From contig JADIYM010000007.1 in the NCBI GenBank assembly GCA_016705245.1, positions 1-64,000 of the forward strand: DNA of 64,000 nt, read 5' to 3'. Both the position numbers and the translations under genes were made by a program. Positions 21,726-30,906 of the stretch are shown in pieces. How positions within the stretch are numbered: the stretch's first letter is position 1; every line of letters begins with the position of its first letter. The notes under the pieces are model-generated. The model was not told the origin of the DNA. It saw only the letters and a list, made by a program, of their open reading frames with translations, and ran no database searches. The stretch comes from Blastocatellia bacterium (GTDB lineage: Bacteria > Acidobacteriota > Blastocatellia > UBA7656 > JADIYM01).

Positions 21726-22691
21726 TCAACTCTCCCCCGGTCTGTAGAACGACCCTGATGGCAAAGTGCGCCCCACGGCGACGGCCACGTGGCCCATCGT
21801 CCATCTCGCGTTGATCTCGACGAGCGGACGCAGGCCACCCGTGTGCTCGAGGGCGTCGATGCCCGCCGGGCCGGTGTACCCGGTCGCCGCAAGTCGCCGT
21901 CCGACGAGAATTGCGACGCGCGTCAACTCCGCGACGATCCCGGGCGCGATCGGTCGGCCGATCCAGTACCCCGTCGCCGCTCCGGCGCGATTCGTCTGGA
22001 GGTCGCTGAAGCCGACGACATCGACGTCGCCATCTGCGTTGACGATGATCGGCACGCCGTACTCGCGTACGACGTCGAGCCAGGGCTCGACGATCAGCCG
22101 CTCGCCCGCGGCGAAACGCCTCGCCGCCCACGTTCCGGAGCGGTCGTCCGCCTTCGGTCCTCGACCCAGCACGCGTTCCCTGGCCGCGAAACCGAACGGG
22201 CTTTTCACGACCCACTTGTCCTCGGCCCCCGGACACGCGGCCGCGAGCGCGCTTGCCAGCGACTCCATCGAGTCCACGACCGATGAACGATCGATGCCGA
22301 CGCCTAGATCGCGTTCGAGCTCGTGGCTGAATAGCTTCGAGCTCACTCGTCGCACGACGTCGATCGGCGGACCGTCGACAATTGCCCCGAATCGCACTCC
22401 ATCCGCCACAGCCGACGGAGTCCAACCCCACGGCTCGAGACGGCGACGCGTAGAAACACCTGCCTCGTCGCCTGCCAGCAACTCGACGCCGGCCTCGGCG
22501 GCCCGCGCCTCCAGTCGGGGCTCCCACGGTCGATCGACGAGCAGCGCGTCGCCGGGCTCGGCCAGCCAGAGCAGCGCCGGAGCCAGCGCTCGATTTCGCC
22601 GCGCGATAGTCGGAATCCGTCGATACGCCGCGGGCCAGACCGCGAGCTCGGCCTCGCAGTCGGCATTCATCACCCAGAGTCGCGACATCAT
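21726..22691 (-). CDS. ATP-grasp superfamily protein, unknown substrate
   Basis: 321 residues from ATG 22691 (a second ATG follows immediately). An N-terminal Rossmann-like part (SRLWVMNADCEAELAVW, LLVDRPWEPRL) leads into an ATP-grasp core: KWVVKSPFGFAARERV (ATP-binding Lys and Gly-rich loop), RLIVEPWLDVVREYGVPI, and the Mg-binding LVEINARWTMGHVA. It therefore probably forms a carboxylate-amine or carboxylate-thiol bond. The gene starts 20 bases after the FAD oxidoreductase stop, so the two are co-transcribed, suggesting an amino-acid-derived small molecule. I do not recognise a characterised family member. Confidence 0.72.
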   Translation of the reverse strand: MMSRLWVMNADCEAELAVWPAAYRRIPTIARRNRALAPALLWLAEPGDALLVDRPWEPRLEARAAEAGVELLAGDEAGVSTRRRLEPWGWTPSAVADGVRFGAIVDGPPIDVVRRVSSKLFSHELERDLGVGIDRSSVVDSMESLASALAAACPGAEDKWVVKSPFGFAARERVLGRGPKADDRSGTWAARRFAAGERLIVEPWLDVVREYGVPIIVNADGDVDVVGFSDLQTNRAGAATGYWIGRPIAPGIVAELTRVAILVGRRLAATGYTGPAGIDALEHTGGLRPLVEINARWTMGHVAVAVGRTLPSGSFYRPGES

Positions 22692-22710
22692 CTGACCCCG
22701 GACCGGCGCA

Positions 22711-23874
22711 CTACAGCAGCCCCGGCGACGGATTCGGCCGGCCTTCGGCGAACCTCGATGGACCGAGCGCCGTTGCATCGAGACTGTGCGGCGCCCCGTC
22801 GACGATCGCCTCTGCGACGAGCAGGCCAAGCGGGCCCGAGTGCATCACGCCGTGCCCCGACGAGCCGTTCGCGAAGTAGAAGTTCGGCGCTTCGGGCGTG
22901 GCGCCAAGGATCGCGTGTTTGTCCGGCGACATCTCGTACAGCCCCGCCCAGCAGGCGTCGCGATCGATCGACGCCGACCGCAGGCACGGCACGCGCTCGC
23001 GCGCGAGAGCGATTACCTCGTCGAGCCACGACTCGTCGAACGACGTGTCGAACGGATCTGCGGAGTCGTGGTCCCTCGGCTGTACGAGCAGGACGCGGTC
23101 GTCGCGCACGCGAAGGTGAAATCCGTCTCCGGCAAAAATCGTCATCGGCATGTCGACCGGCAGCCCGGCAAACGGCTCGGTGATCGCAACCTGGCGCTTC
23201 GCCGGCCAGACGGGCAGATCAATGTCCGCGAGCGCGGCGACGCGAGCCGCCCACGCTCCGGCGGCATTCACGATGGCGCCGCAGGAATGCGTGCCGCGCG
23301 AAGTTCGAACCGACGTGACGCGGCCCGCAGAGTCTCGCTCGCACCCGAGCGGCTCCTCGTCGAAGCGGAACTCGACTCCGAGGCGCCGGGCCGCGGCGAC
23401 ATATCCTTCGAGAATGCCGAGCGGCCGGATGAAGCCGTCCGTTGGACAATACACGCCGCCCGAAAACGTGCCCGACGCGAGCGCCGGATTGAGCCGCAGG
23501 GCGTCGTCCGCCGAGACCTCGACGGCCTCGGTCAGCCCGAGGCGATGCTGCAGTTCCTGCGCCACCAGCAGGGACGACAGTTCGTCGGCCGACCGAGTCA
23601 ACAGCAGGTATCCATACGGACGATAGCCCGAGTCGATGCCCGTCATCTCTTCGAAGGATCGGAGCATCTCGCGCGCCATGAGAGACAGGCGGATGTTGAT
23701 CTCGGTTGCGAACTGGGCGCGGTATCCGCCGGTCGCGCGGCCGGTGCTCCCCTTCCCGAAGTCGTCCGCGCGATCGATGACGGTCACCCGGCAGCCCCGC
23801 TCGGCGAGGCGCCAAGCGGCACTCGCACCAACGACGCCGGCGCCGATGATGACAACGTCCGGTGTGCCAGTCAT
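22711..23874 (-). CDS. FAD-dependent oxidoreductase of the DAO (amine/amino-acid oxidase) family
   Basis: 387 residues from ATG 23874, where the dinucleotide-binding motif begins at once (DVVIIGAGVVGASAAWRLAE, GxGxxG). Other DAO landmarks are FGKGSTGRATGGYRAQF (FAD pyrophosphate contact), GAIVNAAGAWAARVA, and the C-terminal AGLYEMSPDKHAILG and FANGSSGHGVMHS. It most resembles sarcosine oxidase beta-like or glycine oxidase-like enzymes that oxidise secondary or primary amines of amino acids. An upstream in-frame extension to 24072 is encoded by the family D repeat and is not coding. The ATP-grasp gene follows directly. Confidence 0.85.
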   Translation of the reverse strand: MTGTPDVVIIGAGVVGASAAWRLAERGCRVTVIDRADDFGKGSTGRATGGYRAQFATEINIRLSLMAREMLRSFEEMTGIDSGYRPYGYLLLTRSADELSSLLVAQELQHRLGLTEAVEVSADDALRLNPALASGTFSGGVYCPTDGFIRPLGILEGYVAAARRLGVEFRFDEEPLGCERDSAGRVTSVRTSRGTHSCGAIVNAAGAWAARVAALADIDLPVWPAKRQVAITEPFAGLPVDMPMTIFAGDGFHLRVRDDRVLLVQPRDHDSADPFDTSFDESWLDEVIALARERVPCLRSASIDRDACWAGLYEMSPDKHAILGATPEAPNFYFANGSSGHGVMHSGPLGLLVAEAIVDGAPHSLDATALGPSRFAEGRPNPSPGLL

Positions 23875-23930
23875 ACGCGGCAGTCTGCATCGCCACCAGC
23901 GTCCGGGCAAGGAGACCGGCGCCCGTGAAC

Positions 23931-24052
23931 ATTGCGCGAAGCGCTTTGGAGTGCGGCGTGAATCGCCGCTTTGGATTTGCTTCTGCACGCTTGTTTCGGA
24001 GAGGAACACAAAGCGGCGCTCCGCGCCGCACTCCAAGGCGCTGCGCGCATTG
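23931..24052. repeat. Family D inverted-repeat element, second copy
   Basis: The left arm (23931-23977) and right arm (24008-24052) are near-perfect reverse complements and share most of their sequence with the 15713 copy (GCGAAGCGCTTTGGAGTGCG on the left, GCGCCGCACTCCAAGGCG on the right). It lies between the divergent FAD oxidoreductase and queG genes. Confidence 0.9.
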
Positions 24053-24100
24053 TTTTGGAAGACTCTTGTCAAACTGTCTCGCGATGGTCAGAGTTCTCGA

Positions 24101-25024
24101 GTGAACCGCGCTGAACTCTCTAGGGCCGTTCGCGAACGGGCACGCGAGCTGGGATTCGCGAAGGTCGGCATCGCCACCGCCGGTGCTCTTGCGACCGAGG
24201 CCGCGCACCTCCACGAGTGGATCGAGCGTGGATTCCACGGACAGATGGCCTGGATGGCAACGGGAGCGGCGAAGCGCGCGGATCCTCGACTGCACATGCC
24301 GAACGTCAAATCGGTCATCTCGGTGGCGATGAACTACTTCACGCCGCACGAGCACCGCGACACGGACATCACCGGCAAGATATCCAGATATGCCTGGGGC
24401 GACGACTACCACGACGTCGTCGGGGACAGGGTTCGCGAGCTCATGAACTGGCTGCACGAGCGCGTGCCGGACCTCGACGCGAAGATCGCCGTGGACACGA
24501 GCCCGGTAATGGACAAGGCGTGGGCGGTTCGCGCCGGCATCGGCTGGATCGGCAAACACACGAACGTCATCACGCCGGAGCTCGGGTCGTGGGTTTTCCT
24601 CGGGGCCCTGCTCGTGAGCGTCGACCTCGAGCCGGATGCGCCGTTTGCCGAAGACCTCTGCGGAACCTGCACGGCGTGTATCGATGCCTGCCCCACGGTG
24701 GCGATCGTCGAGCCGTACGTGGTGGACTCGACTCGCTGTATCTCTTACTTGACAATCGAGTTACGAGGCGACGAACTGCCGGTTCCGACCCACGGATGGG
24801 TTTACGGGTGCGACGTGTGTCAAGACGTGTGTCCGTGGAACCGGTTCCGCGAGCCGACGTCAGAGGAACGGTTCGAGCCGCGGCCAGGGCTCGTAGAGCC
24901 CGAGCTCGCGATGCTGGCGGAGATGACTCAGGAGGAGTTCTCCGAGCGATTCCGGCGTTCGGCGATCAAGCGAACCAAGGTCGGGGGAATCCGGCGAAAC
25001 GCGAGGGCGTTGATGGATCGCTGA
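24101..25024 (+). CDS. queG: Epoxyqueuosine reductase
   Basis: 307 residues from a GTG at 24101; the usual QueG N-terminus VNRAELSRAVRERARELGF follows directly. The two [4Fe-4S] motifs, CGTCTACIDACP and CDVCQDVCPWN, are intact, and the cobalamin-binding core has ISRYAWGDDYHDVV and WIGKHTNVI. Catalyses the last step of queuosine synthesis, reducing epoxyqueuosine in the wobble position of tRNA, using cobalamin. A longer in-frame reading from 23636 passes through the family D repeat and is not real. Other queuosine genes are not in the window. Confidence 0.95.
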   Translation: MNRAELSRAVRERARELGFAKVGIATAGALATEAAHLHEWIERGFHGQMAWMATGAAKRADPRLHMPNVKSVISVAMNYFTPHEHRDTDITGKISRYAWGDDYHDVVGDRVRELMNWLHERVPDLDAKIAVDTSPVMDKAWAVRAGIGWIGKHTNVITPELGSWVFLGALLVSVDLEPDAPFAEDLCGTCTACIDACPTVAIVEPYVVDSTRCISYLTIELRGDELPVPTHGWVYGCDVCQDVCPWNRFREPTSEERFEPRPGLVEPELAMLAEMTQEEFSERFRRSAIKRTKVGGIRRNARALMDR

Positions 25025-25034
25025 TTCGCGCTCT

Positions 25035-25096
25035 TGCGCCTCTGCGCCTTTGCGCCTTTGCGCGGAATCTCACGCAAAGGCGCAGAGGCGCAAAGG
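25035..25096. repeat. Family B inverted-repeat element
   Basis: The left arm (GCGCCTCTGCGCCTTTGCG, 25036 onward) pairs with the right arm CGCAAAGGCGCAGAGGCGCA (25073-25092). It begins just after the queG stop and could act as a terminator hairpin, but no T-run follows. A second copy is at 34374. Confidence 0.85.
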
Positions 25097-25124
25097 ACGC
25101 GCCGCGCTCCTCCGGATTTTGTAA

Positions 25125-25153
25125 TTGACTTGCCCAGAAGGGTTTGCTACGTT
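25125..25153 (+). promoter_or_regulatory. Likely housekeeping promoter
   Basis: TTGACT (25125-25130) and TACGTT (25148-25153) are separated by 17 bases, close to the sigma-70 consensus and unusual in this GC-rich region. It is followed 57 bases later by the start of the secreted protein at 25210, which has GGAGGAAC as a strong ribosome-binding site. Confidence 0.55.
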
Positions 25154-25209
25154 CGGGGCAGTCTCCAGACCCAAGCAGCACCCCCGTATATCCGTTGGAG
25201 GAACTGGCT

Positions 25210-26163
25210 ATGCCACGTTTGCGCCGATTCGCCACACTGCTCCTGCTCCCCATGCTCATCTCCCTGCTCCCGACCAGTGGTGTTCGCGCTCAGCAAGGCT
25301 CCGGAATGCCGATCGAGCCCAACAGGGCGCCGATCGTCCATCGCACCGACCTCTATTGCGCCGGTGTGATTTCGAAGCGCGAAATCACGCCCGAATTCAT
25401 GGTCGTCGGCGGCGAGAAAGAGACCGAGATCAACTCGTATACGACCTCGAACGTCGTCTACCTGAACTATGGTGCCAAGCATGGCGCCTCGGTCGGCGAG
25501 AGCCTCTACGTCGTGCGTCCGCGCGGCAAATACGAGAATCCGTTCACCGGCAAGGACCTCGGCTGGTACATCGAAGAGGTCGGCATGCTGCGGATCATCT
25601 CGGTCCAGCGCAACGTGTCGACGGCCCGCGTCGAGACCAGTTGCGATCCGATCCGCCTCGGCGATCTCGTTCGGGCCTACTCCGGCTACGTGGCCGCGGC
25701 GCCGCGGGAATACGCACCGCTTAACCGATGGGACCTGCCGAGCGGAAAGCTCTCGGGTCAGATCATCCTCTCGCGCTGGAACCGCAACTTCATGACTGAA
25801 CGCGACGTCGCGTACATCGACATCGGCGATGACAAGGGCGTGAAGCTCGGTCAGTACTACACGATCTATCGCGACCCGGGCATTCCGGAAGGTCCGGTTG
25901 GCCGCGGTCACCGTGTGCTCCGCTACGACGATGACTTCCCGAATCGCGTCGACGAGTACCGGGACGACCGCTACCGCGGCGCTGACTTCTCGACTCTCCG
26001 TGGCAAGAAGCGCGAGGCCGAGGTTGTCGACGGCCGCAAGGGCCTGCCCCGCAAGGTGGTCGGCGAGATGGTGATCATCCGCGTCGAGGACAAGGCCGCC
26101 ACCGGCTACATCACGCGCGTCACCCAGGAAGTTAACATCGGAGACTACGTCGAACTGCAGTAG
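25210..26163 (+). CDS. Secreted protein of unknown function with internally related segments
   Basis: 317 residues from ATG 25210, with GGAGG eight bases upstream and a signal peptide (RRFATLLLLPMLISLLP to VRAQQ). Two related stretches are visible: VVYLNYGAKHGASVGESLYV and VAYIDIGDDKGVKLGQYYTI, each a strand, a G-x-x-x-G turn and a second strand. The C-terminus, VGEMVIIRVEDKAATGYITR to NIGDYVEL, has the form seen in FlgT/LysM-like exported beta modules. A good promoter and a downstream hairpin suggest a single, well-expressed gene. Probably periplasmic or envelope-associated; function unknown. Confidence 0.75.
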   Translation: MPRLRRFATLLLLPMLISLLPTSGVRAQQGSGMPIEPNRAPIVHRTDLYCAGVISKREITPEFMVVGGEKETEINSYTTSNVVYLNYGAKHGASVGESLYVVRPRGKYENPFTGKDLGWYIEEVGMLRIISVQRNVSTARVETSCDPIRLGDLVRAYSGYVAAAPREYAPLNRWDLPSGKLSGQIILSRWNRNFMTERDVAYIDIGDDKGVKLGQYYTIYRDPGIPEGPVGRGHRVLRYDDDFPNRVDEYRDDRYRGADFSTLRGKKREAEVVDGRKGLPRKVVGEMVIIRVEDKAATGYITRVTQEVNIGDYVELQ

Positions 26164-26190
26164 TCGACCCGCCAACGGATGCAGGCTGAA

Positions 26191-26213
26191 GGGCACGGAC
26201 CGCGTCCGTGCCC
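26191..26213 (+). terminator. Hairpin after the secreted-protein gene
   Basis: GGGCACGGAC and GTCCGTGCCC form a perfect 10-bp GC-rich stem with a 3-base loop, 28 bases after the stop at 26163. Only a short T-poor tail (CTTCGTCG) follows, so factor-independent termination is plausible but weak. Confidence 0.55.
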
Positions 26214-26235
26214 CTTCGTCGTTCTCGAGATCGGA

Positions 26236-26263
26236 GGCCCCTCGCTACCGCTCGGGGTTCTGG
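26236..26263. repeat. Family E repeat, single arm
   Basis: GGCCCCTCGCTACCGCTCGG followed by GGTTCTGG matches one arm of the pair at 29387-29529. It lies a few bases before the end of the chemoreceptor gene. Both ends of that gene are therefore flanked by family E units. Confidence 0.8.
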
Positions 26264-26267
26264 ATCG

Positions 26268-29200
26268 TCACTCGTTCATCCAGAGGTCTTCAGGACGGAT
26301 GACCGGCGTCAGCAGGTGGAGCCGCAGCCCCTCGACCTCGGGCTGATGCGCGACGACGATGCGGCGATGCATCAGGAACGCGCACGGGGCGTCGTCGATG
26401 ATCGCCTGGGAGAGTTGCTGATAGATGCGGTCGCGCTCCTCGCGATCCATCACCGCCCTTGCACGCTCCGCCAGCTGATCGACGTCCGGGTTCCGGTAGT
26501 TCGACGAGAAGATCCCCTCGTTCGACGAATGGAAGAGCACATAAGTGAAGTTGTCAGCGTCCGCATAGTCGGCGAACCAGGCGCGCCACGCGATCGGAAT
26601 CAGGCCGCGCTCGCGGGCGCGCGTGAACTCGGCCGGTTCGACCATCCGCACGTCGAGATCCACGCCGACCGCGGCCAGATCCTCCCGAATCCGCACCGTC
26701 GCCGAATCCGGCACGAAGCCGCGCGTGCACCACAGACTCGTCGAGAGCCCGCCGCCGAGCCCGGCGCGAGCCAGCGCTGCCCGCGCACGGTCCGGGTCGT
26801 ACTCGAGCCCCGATAGCGTCTCGGAATACCCGACGAGCCCAGGTGGAATCGGTCCCGCCGCGACCACGCCCGCATCGCCGTGCACTTCGCGGACGTACCG
26901 CTCCTTGTCGATGGCGTGACAGAAGGCGCGGCGAACATCCCGATTGTCGAAGGGCGGGAATCCGCAGTCGAAAATGAGGCGCTCCGTGTGGAGCTGCACC
27001 GCCCGGAGAACGATGCCCCGCCAGCTCGGATCGTCCTCGAGTTTCGCAATGAGCGCGTGCGACGGATTCTTGATGTACGACAACTCACCCGACAGGAACC
27101 GCCCCTCGATCTCGGGCGCCGCGACGCCGACCTCGTACGTGATGCGGTCGACATACGGGCGCCCCCCGCCGTCGTATCCGTCGAAGCGCTCGAGCTCCAC
27201 ACGCCGCTGGGGATCGTGCTCGACGACGCGGAATGGACCGCTGCCGATCGGGCGATCGGCGAACGGCTGGTCCGTTCGTTCGACCTCTTCCCGCGGCACG
27301 ATTGCCGAGTAGTCCACGCAGAGCGTCGACAGGAAAAACGCGAGCGGGCGCTTGAGCGTCACACGGATTGCGTGCCGGTCGACGACCTGTATGCCCGAGA
27401 CCGAGCCGGCCTGGCCGCGCACGAACTCGTCGGCGCCCTCGACCGGAGCGAAGATCCAGGCACCCGTCTTCTCGCCCTGGCGCAGCAAGCGCTCGAAGCT
27501 GAATCGGACGTCTTCTGCGTCGACCGACCGGCCGTTGTGAAACCGCGCGGTGCGCCGAAGGAAGAACGTGTAGACACGGCCATCCGGCGAAACCTCCCAC
27601 CGCTCGGCAAGAGACGGCCGGATCTCTGAGCCCTCGCCCGACTCGACGAGCGTCTCGAAGACGTTCGTGAGGACGTCGGCCGACGTCACCGTCGTGGCGC
27701 GAACCGGGTCGAGAACTACCTCGGCCTCGCGGAATGCCACGCGTAGATGACCGCCGCGCTTCGGCTCGGGAAGGCGGAAGTGTTCGACTTCCTTCCTGAG
27801 CAGCGTCGCTTCGCGGCCGAGCGCGTCGACGGCGCTGTTGATCGTCGCGATCGATGCCTGGTTGCGGGCGACGACCTCCTTGATGACCTCGATGGCGCGC
27901 AGGACGTGGCCGGTGCCGATCGACTGCTCGCCGACGGCGGTCTGGATCTGTCCAACGACCTCGGTCAACTCTTCCATCGCGTGGGCGATGTGCTTCGACG
28001 CCTCGGCCTGCTCGACCGTGGCCCGGCGAACGTGCTCGGTGAGCTGCGACATGTGCACGGCGCGCTCGCCGATGTGCTGCGACGTGCTCGCCTGTTCCGC
28101 GGTCGCCCGCTCGATTTCCCGCGCGCGCTGTCGTACGAGCTCGGCGGCCTCGAGCACGGTGTGGGTTTCCTTCGTCTGCTCGGACGTCGCTCCGGCAATG
28201 GCGCGGATCTCGGTCGACGCGCGCGCCGCACTCCGGCTTATGACGTCGAGCGCCTCGGCGGCCGCCTGAGCCTGACCGACACCTGTTCCGGCAAGCCGGT
28301 CACCGGCGGCGACGCGATCCGTGGCGGCGAGAACGTCGGAGCGTACAGACGCGATGAGGTCCGAGATTTCGGCCGTCGAAGCGGCCGTGCGCTCGGAAAG
28401 TTCCTTGATCTCGTCGGCGACGATCCGGAAGCCACGGCCGTGCGGTCCGGCCTGAGCTGCGAGGATTGCTGCGTTGAGCGCCAGCAGGTTCGTGCGCTCG
28501 GCGATCTCGTCGATGACGGTCACGATGGCGCCGACCTGCTCCGAGCGGTTGCCGAGCGACGCGATCGATTCGGTTGCGAGGTCGATGGCCTGCTTGAGCG
28601 CGCCCATCGTGGCGGCGGTTTCGCCAACGACGCCCGAGCCGCGTTCGGCGAAGTCGCGGACTTCGTCCGACAGCGTTGCCGCCTCGTTCGCGGACTGGTC
28701 GATGCGCTGCGTCGAACGATCGATCGCGGCGGCCGCGGCCACGGTGCTCGCGGCGGATTCCGAGAGGGCGCCGGTGTTGCCGGCGACGGCCTGGATCGAG
28801 ACGGCCATCTCCTCGATTGCGGACGCTAGCTCTTCGACCTCGTGTGACAGCGAGTCGGCGTTGACCGAGACTTCGTCGATCGACGTCGCCATCTCGAGCG
28901 CCGAGGTTGATGTCGCCTGCGCGAGCGACGACAGCGCGTTGAGGCTCTCCTCGACACGGCGCAGCGAAACGTTGATCTGTGCAATCGAGGACGAGGTCTC
29001 TTCTACCGACGAGCCCTCGTCGTGAACGCTCTGCGACAGACCTCGCGTACCGCGAAGGACGTCTGTGGCAACGATTTCGACGGAGCCGGCCGCGCGTCGC
29101 AGTCCGAAGACGACGCGGCGAAGCTGGCGAGCAAGCCGGTCGATCGTGAGCGAGAGCGCGCGGTCTTCGTCGCTTGCGGCAACGTCAACGACTTCGGGAG

Positions 29201-29276
29201 GGGCGGCGAGGTCACCGGCGGCGATTCGCTCGATGGCGTCGGCGATCGATGCGTCGTTGACGCGGTTGTCGCTCAT
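26268..29276 (-). CDS. Soluble methyl-accepting chemotaxis protein fused to an oligopeptide-binding (SBP_bac_5) domain
   Basis: 1002 residues from ATG 29276. No signal peptide or membrane segment is visible, so it should be cytoplasmic. Residues 1-60 look HAMP-like ([13 protein letters not shown]). A long coiled-coil signalling domain runs to about residue 500, with the hairpin tip near 265 ([18 protein letters not shown], then [18 protein letters not shown]). In the tip, the Glu and Arg of the usual AAxEAARAGE are replaced by Leu and Gln, positions that correspond, by my alignment, to trimer-contact residues in E. coli Tsr. From about 505 to the end is a complete family 5 solute-binding domain ([54 protein letters not shown]). 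No che genes are nearby. The nearest known parallel in layout is SgrR, a cytoplasmic SBP_bac_5 domain fused to a DNA-binding domain. Confidence 0.88.
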   Translation of the reverse strand: MSDNRVNDASIADAIERIAAGDLAAPPEVVDVAASDEDRALSLTIDRLARQLRRVVFGLRRAAGSVEIVATDVLRGTRGLSQSVHDEGSSVEETSSSIAQINVSLRRVEESLNALSSLAQATSTSALEMATSIDEVSVNADSLSHEVEELASAIEEMAVSIQAVAGNTGALSESAASTVAAAAAIDRSTQRIDQSANEAATLSDEVRDFAERGSGVVGETAATMGALKQAIDLATESIASLGNRSEQVGAIVTVIDEIAERTNLLALNAAILAAQAGPHGRGFRIVADEIKELSERTAASTAEISDLIASVRSDVLAATDRVAAGDRLAGTGVGQAQAAAEALDVISRSAARASTEIRAIAGATSEQTKETHTVLEAAELVRQRAREIERATAEQASTSQHIGERAVHMSQLTEHVRRATVEQAEASKHIAHAMEELTEVVGQIQTAVGEQSIGTGHVLRAIEVIKEVVARNQASIATINSAVDALGREATLLRKEVEHFRLPEPKRGGHLRVAFREAEVVLDPVRATTVTSADVLTNVFETLVESGEGSEIRPSLAERWEVSPDGRVYTFFLRRTARFHNGRSVDAEDVRFSFERLLRQGEKTGAWIFAPVEGADEFVRGQAGSVSGIQVVDRHAIRVTLKRPLAFFLSTLCVDYSAIVPREEVERTDQPFADRPIGSGPFRVVEHDPQRRVELERFDGYDGGGRPYVDRITYEVGVAAPEIEGRFLSGELSYIKNPSHALIAKLEDDPSWRGIVLRAVQLHTERLIFDCGFPPFDNRDVRRAFCHAIDKERYVREVHGDAGVVAAGPIPPGLVGYSETLSGLEYDPDRARAALARAGLGGGLSTSLWCTRGFVPDSATVRIREDLAAVGVDLDVRMVEPAEFTRARERGLIPIAWRAWFADYADADNFTYVLFHSSNEGIFSSNYRNPDVDQLAERARAVMDREERDRIYQQLSQAIIDDAPCAFLMHRRIVVAHQPEVEGLRLHLLTPVIRPEDLWMNE

Positions 29277-29386
29277 GGGGGCCGATTGTGGACCATCGCG
29301 AGGGGCGAGGCAACGGACGATGAATGCGCCGCGGTTCTGGGTCGGCGACGGTCCGATTTGACGACCCATCAAATCGTGTCACGTTT

Positions 29387-29529
29387 GACCCAGAACCCCG
29401 AGCGCAGCGAGGGGCCGAGGTGTGCTTCGCGTGCGGTTTACTTGACGGGCCGTGGCTTCCACCATCCGCAGGCTCACCAAAGTCGCGCCGTTGAACGACG
29501 GCCCCTCGCTTCGCTCGGGGTTCTGGGTC
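29387..29529. repeat. Family E inverted-repeat pair
   Basis: GACCCAGAACCCCGAGCGCA (29387 onward, to 29416) and its near-perfect reverse complement at 29500-29529 flank about 80 bases of unremarkable sequence. The element occupies the divergent gap between the chemoreceptor gene and the DUF5666-like gene. Confidence 0.9.
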
Positions 29530-29687
29530 GGCGAGCATCTCTTTTGACGACCGGTCCGCATTCAATCGCCCGCGGTGCGGCGCACTATGACAGGGTGCGT
29601 GGCATCGAATCGCCGGTCGCACGGGCCGAAACAATCAGTCCTTTCGGCCGTAGGTAATTTCTTAGTCTTTTTCTGGCGGAGACGGAC

Positions 29688-30767
29688 ATGAATCGAGTTG
29701 TGACGCAATTAGCTGTGATACTTGCGCTTACGTGCGCATCCGGGCTCGCCTGGGCTCAGGAAGCGCCGAAGCCGGCCGGGGCGCTCGGCGATCTGACCAC
29801 GATCGATGCCGCTAACGGCGTGCTGACGATCAAGACCTCGAGCGGAGCCGCACAGCGAGCGGTTCTGTCGAAGGCCACTGATTTTCTCCTGGTCGAACCG
29901 GGCAAGAAGTCGCTCGAGGGCGCCGAGAAGATCACACTTGCGGACCTGAAGGTCGGGGATCGCGTGTGGGCGAGGGGTGCGACGAACCCTGATGGGAGTG
30001 TGACGACCCGTCAGGTGCTCGTTATGAACGCCGAGGCGATCGCGCAGCGCAACGCGCGCGACGCTGTCGACTGGCAGAAGCGCGGCGTGATCGGCGAGGT
30101 CAAGTCCGTCGACACGACGGCACGCACGATGGCCGTCGAGTCATATCGCGGCGAGCCGCTGACAGTCGCCGTCAGCGATGCCACGGTACTCCGCCGCCTC
30201 AATCACGGAACGTCGGATCTGGCCGATTCGGACTCGATCGCACTTGCCGACGTGCAACCGGGCAACCAGATCGCCACGCGCGGCGACCGCGATCCGGCGA
30301 CGGGCCGGCTCGATGCAGTGACAGTATTGACCGGGACGTTTCCCCGCCCGATCCGGGGCCGCGTGATGGCTGTGGATGCCGCGAGCTCGGCGCTGACGGT
30401 CGGAACGCGCGAAGGCATGGTTCAGCTGTCGTCGAGTCCGGAATCGCTCTTCAGACGCTTCGACATCACGCCTGCGGCTGCGCAGCCGCAGCCCGCCGCC
30501 GGCGATGCAAACGGCGCGCGGCGCGGGCCTGGCGGATTTGCATTTGCACTCGGCGACCGGGCCGAGCTGGACAAGCGGACGAAGCCGATCGAGTTCAAGG
30601 ACGTCGCGGTCGGCGATTTCTGCTTCGTGGTCGTGGAGCCGGGTGCGACGGCATCGGCAGCGGCCGTCCGCATCTTCGTGAAGTTCTCGCTTCCCCGTAC
30701 CGGACAGACCGGTCCGTCCGGACCGACGTGGCCCTCGGATTTCGGCGGCAGCGACCTTCCTTTCTGA
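29688..30767 (+). CDS. Secreted DUF5666-like beta-repeat protein
   Basis: 359 residues with a signal peptide (VVTQLAVILALTCASGLAWA). Three repeated units of the type LGDLTTIDAANGVLTIKT, IGEVKSVDTTARTMAVES and RGRVMAVDAASSALTVGT each begin a small beta domain, with L.DVQPGNQI-type and LADLKVGDRVWARG returns, as in DUF5666. A Pro/Ala/Gly-rich linker lies near residues 263-285. Probably exported; role unknown. It is followed by a family A-type inverted repeat and then the TonB receptor on the same strand. Confidence 0.72.
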   Translation: MNRVVTQLAVILALTCASGLAWAQEAPKPAGALGDLTTIDAANGVLTIKTSSGAAQRAVLSKATDFLLVEPGKKSLEGAEKITLADLKVGDRVWARGATNPDGSVTTRQVLVMNAEAIAQRNARDAVDWQKRGVIGEVKSVDTTARTMAVESYRGEPLTVAVSDATVLRRLNHGTSDLADSDSIALADVQPGNQIATRGDRDPATGRLDAVTVLTGTFPRPIRGRVMAVDAASSALTVGTREGMVQLSSSPESLFRRFDITPAAAQPQPAAGDANGARRGPGGFAFALGDRAELDKRTKPIEFKDVAVGDFCFVVVEPGATASAAAVRIFVKFSLPRTGQTGPSGPTWPSDFGGSDLPF

Positions 30768-30773
30768 TGGTGA

Positions 30774-30873
30774 GGCGTTGCCGTACAAAGAGCACAGAGT
30801 CACAGAGAGCACAGGTAACCATGTATCAGTACCTGTGCTCTCTGTGACTCTGTGCTCTCCGTACGGCAACGCC
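30774..30873. repeat. Inverted-repeat element related to family A
   Basis: The left part (from 30774, GGCGTTGCCGTAC then AGAGCACAGAGTCACAGAG) pairs with the right part ending 30873 (CTCTGTGACTCTGTGCTCT then GTACGGCAACGCC). The loop is about ten bases. It could form a very long hairpin between two co-directional genes. Confidence 0.9.
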
Positions 30874-30906
30874 ATTCTGCGCGGCCAACATGACGGACAG
30901 TGAACA

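Noticed and set aside
23636..24100. N-terminal extension of QueG and, on the other strand, of the FAD oxidoreductase (23875-24072)
   Set aside because: Both extensions are translations of the family D repeat; conserved family N-termini begin at 24101 and 23874.
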